Positions 18,178 to 26,055 of a stretch of 64,000 nt of DNA are shown piece after piece. Below the pieces are notes generated by a model. The model ran no database searches and had not been told where the DNA came from. It saw only the letters and a list, made by a program, of their open reading frames with translations. Made by a program: the position numbers and the translations under genes. This DNA comes from Pseudomonas asplenii. Its GTDB lineage: Bacteria > Pseudomonadota > Gammaproteobacteria > Pseudomonadales > Pseudomonadaceae. Each line of letters starts with the position of its first letter. The first letter of the stretch is position 1. Location of the stretch: contig NZ_LT629777.1 in assembly GCF_900105475.1 (NCBI RefSeq), positions 5,394,001-5,458,000 on the forward strand, in the 5' to 3' direction.

Positions 18178-18834
18178 ATGAATCTCGCGCACATTACCGC
18201 CCAGCGCTACACCACCAAGGCCTTCGACGCCTCGAAACGTATCCCCCAGGCCGCTATCGACGAACTGCTGACCCTGCTGCGCAACGCGCCTTCATCGGTC
18301 AACTCGCAGCCTTCGCACTTCATCGTGGCCTCGACCGCCGAGGGCAAGGCGCGCCTGGCCAAGGGCGCCGAAGGACGCTTTGCCTACAACGAACCGAAGA
18401 TCATGAATGCCTCCCACGTGATTGCTCTGTGCACCCGTACGGGCATGAACGATGCCCATCTGGACAAGATACTGCAGCAGGAACAGGAAGCTGGACGCTT
18501 TGCCAGTGATACCGCCAGGAGCGGTCAGCAGCAGATCCGCTCGGGCTTCGTCGACCTGCATCGCTACGAGCAGAAGGACCTGCAGCACTGGATGGAGAAA
18601 CAGACCTATCTGGCCCTCGGCAGCCTGCTGCTCGGTGCCGCGACGCTGGGTATCGATGCCACGCCGATGGAAGGCTTCGACGCCAGGGCGGTGGATGCCG
18701 AACTGGACCTGCATGCGCAAGGCCTCACCTGCGTGGTGCTGGTCTGCCTGGGTTACCGCAGCGACAGCGATTTCAATGCCAGCCTGCCGAAGTCACGCCT
18801 GCCGCAAGACTATCTGTTCACTCACCTGGCCTGA
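18178..18834 (+). CDS. nfsB: Oxygen-insensitive NAD(P)H nitroreductase
   Basis: 218-aa FMN flavoprotein of the NfsB/NfnB type, normal family length. RYTTKAFDASKRIP at the N-terminus, LRNAPSSVNSQPSHFIVAS (FMN-binding Ser/Asn), KQTYLALGSLLLGAATLGIDATPMEGF and LGYRSDSDFNA near the end are the expected landmarks. It reduces nitroaromatics and quinones by two-electron transfer in the cytoplasm as a dimer. It is divergent from a LysR gene, a common arrangement for these oxidoreductases. Confidence 0.95.
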   Translation: MNLAHITAQRYTTKAFDASKRIPQAAIDELLTLLRNAPSSVNSQPSHFIVASTAEGKARLAKGAEGRFAYNEPKIMNASHVIALCTRTGMNDAHLDKILQQEQEAGRFASDTARSGQQQIRSGFVDLHRYEQKDLQHWMEKQTYLALGSLLLGAATLGIDATPMEGFDARAVDAELDLHAQGLTCVVLVCLGYRSDSDFNASLPKSRLPQDYLFTHLA

Positions 18835-18855
18835 TCGGGCGCCTGCGTCCTCACG

Positions 18856-19731
18856 CTATCTGAGCTCGCCAGCCAGCCCGTGGCCTGGCGAGCCCTTGCG
18901 CTGTGCAATCCGCTTGCCCTCCTGCAACCCCACTTCCTGGGCCTGCCCATCGCGTTGCTTGCCCTGCCGCGCCTGTCCCACCAACTGCGGAATCAGCGGC
19001 CCCTCCGGCAGATGCCGCCAGAAACGCCCCGGCATATGCTGGCGCATCGCATCGGGGTTGAGCCGGGCCGGGTTGAAGATGTGCCGGTAGTAGGTCAGCC
19101 ACAACTCAGCGCCAGGATCATCGGCATGACGAGCCCACTGTCGCCACTCTTCGGGACAGTGACGCCGATAGTCCATCGTCTCGCCATCGAAACGAATGCC
19201 GTCGCGGGACGTCGCGATCAGCCAGCGTTGCCGGCCCAGGCGTTCGGCGAAATGGCTGCTGGCGCTGGCGAGGATGTCATGGGCTGGCTCATGGAAAGCC
19301 ACCAGGTCCAGTTGCAACCGTTCGGCGAGTGCCTCGGGCAGCGGCACGAAGCGCACGAATGCATGCAGATGGTGGGCCTCGCGCCTCACCTGCCTGATCC
19401 GACGTTGCAGCTCACTGCCCAGTCGGTCGCCGGCCAGCATGGCGGTACGGTCGCCGTGCGCGACCCGCCAGAGCACTTCATAGAGCAGGTTCCAGCGCTG
19501 CTCGCCATGATAGCGGGCGGCCTGCTCAAGCTGCGTCAGCAAGGCTGCCGGAACCCGTGCGCAGAATACGCCCGGCCCTGTCGGCAATGCGCTGGAACCC
19601 GCCAGCAGATCGGCGACCGGCCCCTGGTGCCAGTTCACCTCGACCGGGTCGATACCGTGCCCCAACAGAATCCGGGCCTGATCGCGCCAGGTGCCGAAAT
19701 GGTCGTCGCAGTCCAGCGCGATCATCCCCAC
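18856..19731 (-). CDS. Putative DNA-repair protein (TIGR03915/DUF4130 type)
   Basis: 291-aa soluble protein starting MGMIALDCDDHFGTWRDQAR. AYELWLTYYRHIFNPARLNPDAMRQHMPGRFWRHLPE-like sequence in the C-terminal half (about 215-255) and LQRRIRQVRREAHHLHAFVRF in the middle are features I associate with the DUF4130 family. That family is almost always encoded next to the radical SAM protein found upstream here, and in other bacteria is fused to UdgX-like uracil-DNA glycosylase. It overlaps the upstream gene by 10 bases. The biochemical role is unproven. With the LexA-like box upstream, a DNA-damage function is plausible. Confidence 0.8.
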   Translation of the reverse strand: MGMIALDCDDHFGTWRDQARILLGHGIDPVEVNWHQGPVADLLAGSSALPTGPGVFCARVPAALLTQLEQAARYHGEQRWNLLYEVLWRVAHGDRTAMLAGDRLGSELQRRIRQVRREAHHLHAFVRFVPLPEALAERLQLDLVAFHEPAHDILASASSHFAERLGRQRWLIATSRDGIRFDGETMDYRRHCPEEWRQWARHADDPGAELWLTYYRHIFNPARLNPDAMRQHMPGRFWRHLPEGPLIPQLVGQARQGKQRDGQAQEVGLQEGKRIAQRKGSPGHGLAGELR

Positions 19732-20942
19732 AAACCCATCTGCAACGGTGCCTGTGGCTCACGCAGACGGGCTCGCAACAGGCCACTGCGGGTTTCCGCC
19801 TGGGGCGGTCGATAGTCACTGGTGACGATGAACGGCCGGGCCTTGTCGAGCACACAACGCAACTGGATCAGGTCGTCGTAGCGAATCCGCCGCTCCCGGC
19901 GCAACGCCACCAGGCGTTGCACGCTGCGCAAGCCGATTCCCGGGATGCGGGCGAGCAACGCCGGTTCGGCGCGATTCACATCCAGCGGAAAGACCTCGCG
20001 ATTGGCCAAGGCCCAGGCGAGCTTGGGGTCGATATCCAGCTCCAGGTTACTCGACTGGCTCAATAGCTCGCCCGCCTTGTAGCCGTAGCCACGCATCAGG
20101 AAGTCGGCCTGGTACAAGCGGTGCTCGCGCAACAGTGGTGGCGCGGCCAGGGGCACGCTGTCAGGGCTGTCGGGGATTGGACTGAATGCCGAGTAGTAGA
20201 CCCGCCTCAGGCCATAACCCTGGTAAAGCGATTCGGCATTGCGCAGGATGGTCCGGTCATCCGTGGCATCGGCCCCGACAATCACCTGGGTGCTCTGCCC
20301 CGCCGGCGTGAAACGCGGAGCCCTGGCTTCGCCGGCCACCGCCTGCTGGCCAAGATGAATGATGCCCATGGCCTGGCGAATGGTGGTCAGTTGCTTTTCC
20401 GGTGCCAGACGCTTGAGGCTGGCCTCGGTGGGCAGTTCGATGTTCACGCTCAAGCGGTCCGCCAGGCGCCCGGCCTCCTCGATCAGCAACGGGTCGGCGT
20501 CGGGAATGGTCTTGAGATGGATGTAGCCGCGAAACTGGTGCTCCTCGCGCAGCAGCCGCGCCACCCGAATCAGTTGCTCCATGGTGTAGTCAGCGGAGCG
20601 GATGATGCCGGAGCTGAGAAACAGCCCGCTGATGCAATTGCGCCGATAGAAATCGAGGGTCAGGCGCACCACCTCCTCCGGCGAGAAACGCGCCCTGGGC
20701 ACATTGCTGGAGCGCCGGTTGATGCAATACTGACAGTCGTAGAGACAGAAATTGGTCAGCAGCACCTTGAGCAGCGAGACGCAGCGGCCATCGGGCGTAT
20801 AGCTGTGGCAGATGCCCATGCCGTCGGTGGCACCGAGCCCGTCACGCCCCCGGGAACTGCGCTTGGGCGCGCCACTGCTGGCACACGAGGCGTCGTACTT
20901 GGCGGCATCGGCGAGAATGCCGAGCTTGGCGATGAGCTGCAT
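19722..20942 (-). CDS. Putative DNA modification/repair radical SAM protein (TIGR03916 type)
   Basis: 406-aa protein. The [4Fe-4S]-binding motif is C66-x3-C70-x2-C73 (NFCLYDCQYC), embedded in the radical SAM barrel (about 55-330). An extra Cys cluster near the N-terminus (YDASCASSG) is conserved in the family. The C-terminus (about 330-365) carries a helix-hairpin-helix-like segment (RIPGIGLRSVQRLVALRR), which suggests nucleic-acid binding. It is the first gene of a two-gene operon with the DUF4130 partner and has a LexA-like box 18 bases upstream of the ATG. The substrate and reaction are unknown for the family. Confidence 0.88.
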   Translation of the reverse strand: MQLIAKLGILADAAKYDASCASSGAPKRSSRGRDGLGATDGMGICHSYTPDGRCVSLLKVLLTNFCLYDCQYCINRRSSNVPRARFSPEEVVRLTLDFYRRNCISGLFLSSGIIRSADYTMEQLIRVARLLREEHQFRGYIHLKTIPDADPLLIEEAGRLADRLSVNIELPTEASLKRLAPEKQLTTIRQAMGIIHLGQQAVAGEARAPRFTPAGQSTQVIVGADATDDRTILRNAESLYQGYGLRRVYYSAFSPIPDSPDSVPLAAPPLLREHRLYQADFLMRGYGYKAGELLSQSSNLELDIDPKLAWALANREVFPLDVNRAEPALLARIPGIGLRSVQRLVALRRERRIRYDDLIQLRCVLDKARPFIVTSDYRPPQAETRSGLLRARLREPQAPLQMGLWG

Positions 20943-20959
20943 GGTTCTTACTCGATATA

Positions 20960-20975
20960 CTGATCATCCATACAG
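20960..20975 (-). promoter_or_regulatory. LexA-like SOS box
   Basis: On the minus strand the 16-mer is CTGT-ATGGATGA-TCAG, flanked by TA on both sides (TACTGT...CAGTA). This differs from the CTGT-N8-ACAG consensus at one half-site base. Its place 18 bases before the radical SAM start is right for repression of a repair operon. Confidence 0.55.
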
Positions 20976-21050
20976 TATTCCGAGTGTTCGACACATGCAA
21001 GCACTGTTCAGTCAAATAGCCGCCCGCTACGCTCGACCTGTAGCAGCCTC

Positions 21051-21083
21051 GCGGTGTGCGGCGCCTCGGTGGCCGCACACCGC
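21051..21083 (-). terminator. 12-bp perfect stem after the toxin operon
   Basis: GCGGTGTGCGGC (21051-21062) pairs perfectly with GCCGCACACCGC (21072-21083) across a 9-base loop, beginning 8 bases after the stop of the last gene of the leftward toxin operon. No T-run follows, so this may be an mRNA 3' stabiliser or a Rho-assisted terminator. Confidence 0.5.
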
Positions 21084-21091
21084 ACACGGGG

Positions 21092-22963
21092 TCAGGCAGA
21101 CTGCGTCTCCAAGGCCACGCTCCGCGATTGGAGGTAAGGTTCGAGCAAGGCTCCGAACAAACCGGAAAAATGCAGGTGGGCCAAGGTCTTCACGTTGTAA
21201 TCCGGGTCCGGTTTCTCCTCGGCGCCAATCAGCCCTTCACGCTTCCAGAGGGCACGGTTCCAGCAACTCAAATGCCTGAGGGCAATCCGCGAGCCCTCGC
21301 GCGTCCCGCCATCACGACCGAGTTCCAGGGTGGCCTCGTCAATGACCTGGCCCTTCACCGCCCCCTGAACCTGCGCCAGCGAATAGCGCCAGGAAGCCGT
21401 CAACGAAGTGGCCAGCTCACGGCCCGGATCGGCGAAAAACAGTTCGAACGCCTGCCGGTCGTCGCTCAGGCACAACAGGAGAAAGCCCGAGGATTGTTCC
21501 AGGGCAAACGCTCCCTGCTCCTCACCCTGGCTGTCCTGGAACACCAGCCTTTGCTCATAGCGCAAGGTGCCCGTAGCCGGGTCAGTCGTCATGCTTCGGC
21601 AGATCCGCAGATGAAAAACCATCGAGGCTTCGGGTGCCGACATTTTCAGGGTCAGGACACCCAGTTCCTCGGTCTGCTGGTCATTCAGGGCCTGATCCTT
21701 CTTCAACGCCGCCTGCAATTGCGTCAGGGTCTGGCTGAGGGTCGAGCGCTCGGAAAACCGTGAAACCTTGAGTTGCGCCATGAACTGGCCCAGCCCCGCA
21801 GGCCACTGCCCCTGCTCGATCGCCGCGATGGTGGCATCGCTGTCGTGAAACGACAGTCTGAAGGGTTGACTGGCATCAAAGGCCTGCACCTGCGCGAGGA
21901 TCTTCCTGAACTTCAAGCGATGATTGCGCAGGGCGAAACCGGCTTCTGAGCGAGCCCACGCATCGACTTGTGCGGCCAGCGTGGTGATGCTGGCGAGACC
22001 CGCGGCCCGGGGCAGAATATCCAGCATGACGCTGGCGCAAGCACCACGTTCGGCGGCCGCGCGCAGGGTAATGCGGCATTGGTTGTGGTCCAGGTAAAAA
22101 CCCAGACCCTGGCTGGCAATCCATTCGGGCCCGGCCTGTTTCAGGGCGAAGAACCCCGGCTGCTCCAGCAGGCTCCAACGGTCGTTCTGCAACGGATAGT
22201 GAGCCGTCAGATGCTCCAGCGGCAACTGCCGGAAACCGAAGTGTTGCAAGGCGTTTTTCTGTTGTTCGAGACAGTCGCGAAAGTTCTGCTTGCCTTCCGG
22301 TGCGGGATTTCCCCGCCAGGCCGCCACCCGCTGCAACATCAGTGAATGTTTCCCTGTTCTGACCCCGCTGGGAACAGCATTGAACTGAAACGTGGTAAAC
22401 CCGGCGAAAAAATCCCGGAACGACTCATCAGGCACATTCAGGATGAAGGGCTCCTGCCCCGTTTCCCGGGTGTTCCAGACCTTGAGGCGCGATAACCCGT
22501 CCTGGGTCTCCAGCTTGATGACACAAGGCTGCTCGTGGGCCAGCCTGAGAAAATCGCCCTTGCCCGCTACCTGACGCGTGGCGATGGTGGTGAAACGCTT
22601 GTCGTAGCGGCTTCGCGGCAGTTTCTTAGCGTCGGCATCCTCGCCCCAGACCGTCAGCACCAGATGCAACTGACCCTCTCGGCAAAACAGCGTGAAGCTT
22701 TTGCATTCACGCTCGGCAAACACCCGCTCGTCCCACACCTCGGACGCACTGCGGGTGACGTAGTGATCCTGCCGACTTTCGCCCATCCAGATATTGGGTT
22801 TGGCGAGGTCACTGCTGACATAGTCGACAGCGTGCGTCTGCCAGATCGGTTCAGTGGCGTAAAACTCAAAGCTGAAGCTGTAGTCCCTTTCGCCATAAAA
22901 AGGGTTGTCGACGGTATGGAGACGTTCGTGCATCTCCAGTGGCGTGGTGTGTGCGGACATCAT
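21092..22963 (-). CDS. Unrecognised large protein, third gene of the toxin operon
   Basis: 623 aa with no signal peptide and no membrane helix. The N-terminal 230 residues are rich in aromatic and beta-prone sequence (NPFYGERDYSFSFEFYA; FTLFCREGQLHLVLTVWGED), followed by a more helical middle (about 320-460) and another beta-rich part (LRYEQRLVFQDSQGEEQGAFALEQSSGFLLLCLSDD). The start overlaps the stop of the 1014-aa gene by 4 bases (ATGATG), so the two are co-translated. I recognise no family. Being last in an operon headed by a C80/pore-like toxin, it could be a toxin subunit, a chaperone-like partner or an immunity-type factor; nothing in the sequence decides. Confidence 0.75.
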   Translation of the reverse strand: MMSAHTTPLEMHERLHTVDNPFYGERDYSFSFEFYATEPIWQTHAVDYVSSDLAKPNIWMGESRQDHYVTRSASEVWDERVFAERECKSFTLFCREGQLHLVLTVWGEDADAKKLPRSRYDKRFTTIATRQVAGKGDFLRLAHEQPCVIKLETQDGLSRLKVWNTRETGQEPFILNVPDESFRDFFAGFTTFQFNAVPSGVRTGKHSLMLQRVAAWRGNPAPEGKQNFRDCLEQQKNALQHFGFRQLPLEHLTAHYPLQNDRWSLLEQPGFFALKQAGPEWIASQGLGFYLDHNQCRITLRAAAERGACASVMLDILPRAAGLASITTLAAQVDAWARSEAGFALRNHRLKFRKILAQVQAFDASQPFRLSFHDSDATIAAIEQGQWPAGLGQFMAQLKVSRFSERSTLSQTLTQLQAALKKDQALNDQQTEELGVLTLKMSAPEASMVFHLRICRSMTTDPATGTLRYEQRLVFQDSQGEEQGAFALEQSSGFLLLCLSDDRQAFELFFADPGRELATSLTASWRYSLAQVQGAVKGQVIDEATLELGRDGGTREGSRIALRHLSCWNRALWKREGLIGAEEKPDPDYNVKTLAHLHFSGLFGALLEPYLQSRSVALETQSA

Positions 22964-25900
22964 TGTCCCTCCCCAGAGTCCTTTTCCATGACGTCATGGC
23001 GCCCGATCCGGTCCTTGAGAAAGGCCGGTGAAGTGTCCTGCGCGACCTGCGTATCGGCCAACTGCACGAAACCACGCTGCAGTGCCGGTTCGGGCAATAG
23101 CGCATGGGTTCGATAGGACGCCTGCTCATCGGCCTGCTGCGCGGCCCGGAGCAGGCCGATCAGGTGCACGGCGTCAAAGGTGCCCTCGGCGAGCGTCAGG
23201 CTGATGCGGCGCAATCGCGACGAATCCCAGGCCAGGATGCCTTTCACACAGACCGTGAGCAGGCGGGCCGCGGTTTCGTGGAACAGGAACAGGTCGTCAT
23301 CCTGCAGGCGGGCCGTGGCGAAGCTGATCGCCGGCGCCTGGATGACATTCAGTGCCCCCGGTTTTGCGCAAAGGAAAATGACCTTGTGGCCCCCGGCATC
23401 GCCGGAGATTTCCACGCGATTGCGCTGACCGCCGGCCACGACACTGTCCGTCCCCGACCGATCGAGATAGAAATGGTTTTCCGGCAGGCTGCCGACCAGT
23501 TGGGTCTCATGCACGCCGCCGTGCAGATAGGCGACCTCGCCACGGGCCACGAGAATATCCTGGCCATCCTCGGTGGGATAAACCGGCGTATTGAGCTGGC
23601 CCAGGATCGTGTGTCGAAGCACGTGCTTGCGCTGGCTGCCCAGGCTACTCAACACGGTCTTTTCTCCCAGCACCTCACGGCTGAGATCAACCTGTCGGCG
23701 CCAATGAATCCCGGTATCCCCCGGATGGGTTTCCAGCGTATAGACCCGGCCCTCGATCTCGAACTCGATGAACTCACTGATCGGCTCCTTCAGGAAGTTC
23801 ACCAGGGTCAGCGAGCCTTCCTTGATCGCCGCATGGCTTTCGCCGATGAAGGCCAGTACCGCAGGATCGTCGATCTGTCCCAAGTGTTTTTCCGGGTCGA
23901 CCCAGACCGCCCATTCCAGAATGAGGCTGCCCCACAGCTCATGCTCCGGCTCCGGGACCCGGAGGACGATGCTCTTGATGTCGACCCCGATGAGTTTCAG
24001 TCGCGTGGGCGCGACACCCCGTGCAAAATCCTCCTCGGCCGCGAAATCAAAGGTGGTCTGCGAGTCCCACAGCAGATACAGCCTATTGAGCGAACCGCGA
24101 CCCTGTACACGGCTGCGACCCTGTCTCAGATAAAGCGTATTGGAAAACAGCGGGTCCAGCTCATAGTCATGGTTGCCCTTCAGGCACGGGATGTAGAGGT
24201 AGGGGTTGAACTGGCCCTTTATCGACAACGCATAGGGCACATTCTGGAAATAACCGAACTCGCTTTCGACCCCCCGAAAAAAAGGCGATGCACCGGCGGC
24301 CAGGTCCTGCCGGTCAATCCAGACGGCGAAAACCAGCACATCGACACCTCGCCACCAGGCGGTTTCCAGCAGATCCGACTTGTCCGGCCACTCGGTGCTG
24401 AACACTCTTCTGCCGGTTTTCGAATAACCATGGAGCGATGCATATTCCTGGAGTTTCTCGGAAAGGTCGCCGTCAATGACAACGTCTTTGGCCATCCGCT
24501 CGAAGGAAAACGCCAGGGTGGTATAGGCCAACACATGCTGGTCAAGAAAGCGCTTGAGCGTGGCAACTCGCCCCGCGCCCTCCTCCAGGACCGGCGACTC
24601 GAGGTGAAAATCGTCGAAGGGAAAATCCTGCTCCTTGGCGATCGCTTCAAAGTTCAGGTATCGGTTGTAGTAGAACTCCACCTCAGTCACCACCGCCGCG
24701 TGCCGGGCGCCTGCGGGGAACGCCGCAGACAGTTCGACCTGGTAATACGCAACCGTGGCGATGGACGGATCGACCCGAGAGTCCTGGATATCCAGCTCGA
24801 AAAAGCAGAACGTGCCTGGCGCCGCCAGGTTGATGAACCCGCTTGCGGCCGGCGCCTGGGCGGCCGCTCTGAACGTGCAACGCCCCTGGTAGCGCCCCGA
24901 GCCAAGCCGTGTGCCGTGTTCATCGAACATTTCATAGGCGATATCGACGAAGCCGGCCGGGGGCTCGCTTTCGAAATAGGTCACACCCTTGATCCGCAGG
25001 AACGAGTGCCGATCCAGGTAGACCGTTGAGGCGAGCGCACTCAGGTCGACCCGAATGGCACTGGCGGTCTTTTGCGTGCAATGCTCCACATCGAGACGAT
25101 GCAGGCTATTGAAGGACAGCGCGCCAGCCCCCTCCTGAAACACCGGATGGGTCGGAAATCGAATATCCAGGTAGTTGAAAAGCGTCTCCCCCTCGAGCGG
25201 GAACTTCACCTCCAGCGTCTCGTGGGTATGTTTCCGGTTGACGGCCTTCAAGTCGATTTTCTGATAGCGCCCCTCCACCAGCCTCAGTTGCAGAAAATCC
25301 TTGCGCTCATCCTCGATGTCTCCGTCAGGGGTGGTGAGCTGATAGGACAGCCGGACGGAGCTCAGGTCGACTGCCGACATCGGTCCACCGATATCGAAGG
25401 TGAACCCACTCGATTTCGGGCCCTTGATCTGCGCAAAACTCAAGGAGCCGGATTTCGCGATGGTGAGACGGCCATCGTAGCGGGTCGTATGGATTTCATA
25501 ATCGACCCGACCATTCTTCAGGTGCCCTTCCAACTCTGGCTCCCTGGCCGAGTTGAAGATCAGCTCGATCGACTCATAGGACCGGCTGGCAGCGCTGCCC
25601 AGGGCAACGGCCTTATTGTTGCCGGGCACCAGCAACCTGGGCAGATCCATGTCGAGGACGCTGTACAGGCGTTTTCCATAATAGAGTTCGGGGCTCAGAG
25701 TCAGGGTCAAGTTCTGCAGTATGATTCTCAGGCCCTGCGCCACTTCTTCGCGTAAAAACGGTTTGTCATTGCCGCCATCGGCGACAAAAAATGCGCCGTC
25801 CAATGAAACCTGCAACTTTGCCCCGGCCCGATCGGCCACCCGGCAAGACAACTTCCTGACCTCGCCTTCGCGGGTATCACTCACCCCGACGGTGATGTCG

Positions 25901-26004
25901 TAATAGTTGAGCGAGTTATCGGTCAAGAGCAGATCAATTTTCTTTATTGCAGTATCCAGGGCAATATCAGGCCCTGTGATTTTAATCACCTTAGTGTCAT
26001 TCAC
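22960..26004 (-). CDS. Unrecognised 1014-aa protein, second gene of the toxin operon
   Basis: Acidic, beta-rich soluble protein without signal peptide or membrane helix. It contains several sandwich-like stretches (YDITVGVSDTREGEVRKLSCRV; SYQLTTPDGDIEDERKDFLQLRLVEG; WGSLILEWAVWVDPEKH), a helical block at about 500-540, and a C-terminal part with VARGEVAYLHGGVHETQLVGSLPENHFYLD. No catalytic motif is obvious. It starts 51 bases after the 1349-aa toxin-like gene and overlaps the next gene, so the three form an operon. It could be a binding or translocation component, by analogy with multi-subunit toxins; this is inference only. Confidence 0.78.
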   Translation of the reverse strand: MNDTKVIKITGPDIALDTAIKKIDLLLTDNSLNYYDITVGVSDTREGEVRKLSCRVADRAGAKLQVSLDGAFFVADGGNDKPFLREEVAQGLRIILQNLTLTLSPELYYGKRLYSVLDMDLPRLLVPGNNKAVALGSAASRSYESIELIFNSAREPELEGHLKNGRVDYEIHTTRYDGRLTIAKSGSLSFAQIKGPKSSGFTFDIGGPMSAVDLSSVRLSYQLTTPDGDIEDERKDFLQLRLVEGRYQKIDLKAVNRKHTHETLEVKFPLEGETLFNYLDIRFPTHPVFQEGAGALSFNSLHRLDVEHCTQKTASAIRVDLSALASTVYLDRHSFLRIKGVTYFESEPPAGFVDIAYEMFDEHGTRLGSGRYQGRCTFRAAAQAPAASGFINLAAPGTFCFFELDIQDSRVDPSIATVAYYQVELSAAFPAGARHAAVVTEVEFYYNRYLNFEAIAKEQDFPFDDFHLESPVLEEGAGRVATLKRFLDQHVLAYTTLAFSFERMAKDVVIDGDLSEKLQEYASLHGYSKTGRRVFSTEWPDKSDLLETAWWRGVDVLVFAVWIDRQDLAAGASPFFRGVESEFGYFQNVPYALSIKGQFNPYLYIPCLKGNHDYELDPLFSNTLYLRQGRSRVQGRGSLNRLYLLWDSQTTFDFAAEEDFARGVAPTRLKLIGVDIKSIVLRVPEPEHELWGSLILEWAVWVDPEKHLGQIDDPAVLAFIGESHAAIKEGSLTLVNFLKEPISEFIEFEIEGRVYTLETHPGDTGIHWRRQVDLSREVLGEKTVLSSLGSQRKHVLRHTILGQLNTPVYPTEDGQDILVARGEVAYLHGGVHETQLVGSLPENHFYLDRSGTDSVVAGGQRNRVEISGDAGGHKVIFLCAKPGALNVIQAPAISFATARLQDDDLFLFHETAARLLTVCVKGILAWDSSRLRRISLTLAEGTFDAVHLIGLLRAAQQADEQASYRTHALLPEPALQRGFVQLADTQVAQDTSPAFLKDRIGRHDVMEKDSGEGQ

Positions 26005-26055
26005 TACGGATAATCCTTTAATGGTTCAAAGCCAGCTGAATGACCTGATCGATCT

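Noticed and set aside
23104..25029. Plus-strand open frame (641 codons) opposite the unrecognised 1014-aa gene
   Set aside because: This needed thought because the minus gene is unrecognised. The minus frame is longer (1014), has balanced beta-rich composition, and overlaps its neighbour by ATGA like an operon, whereas the plus frame is Arg/Gln/Gly/Leu-rich.
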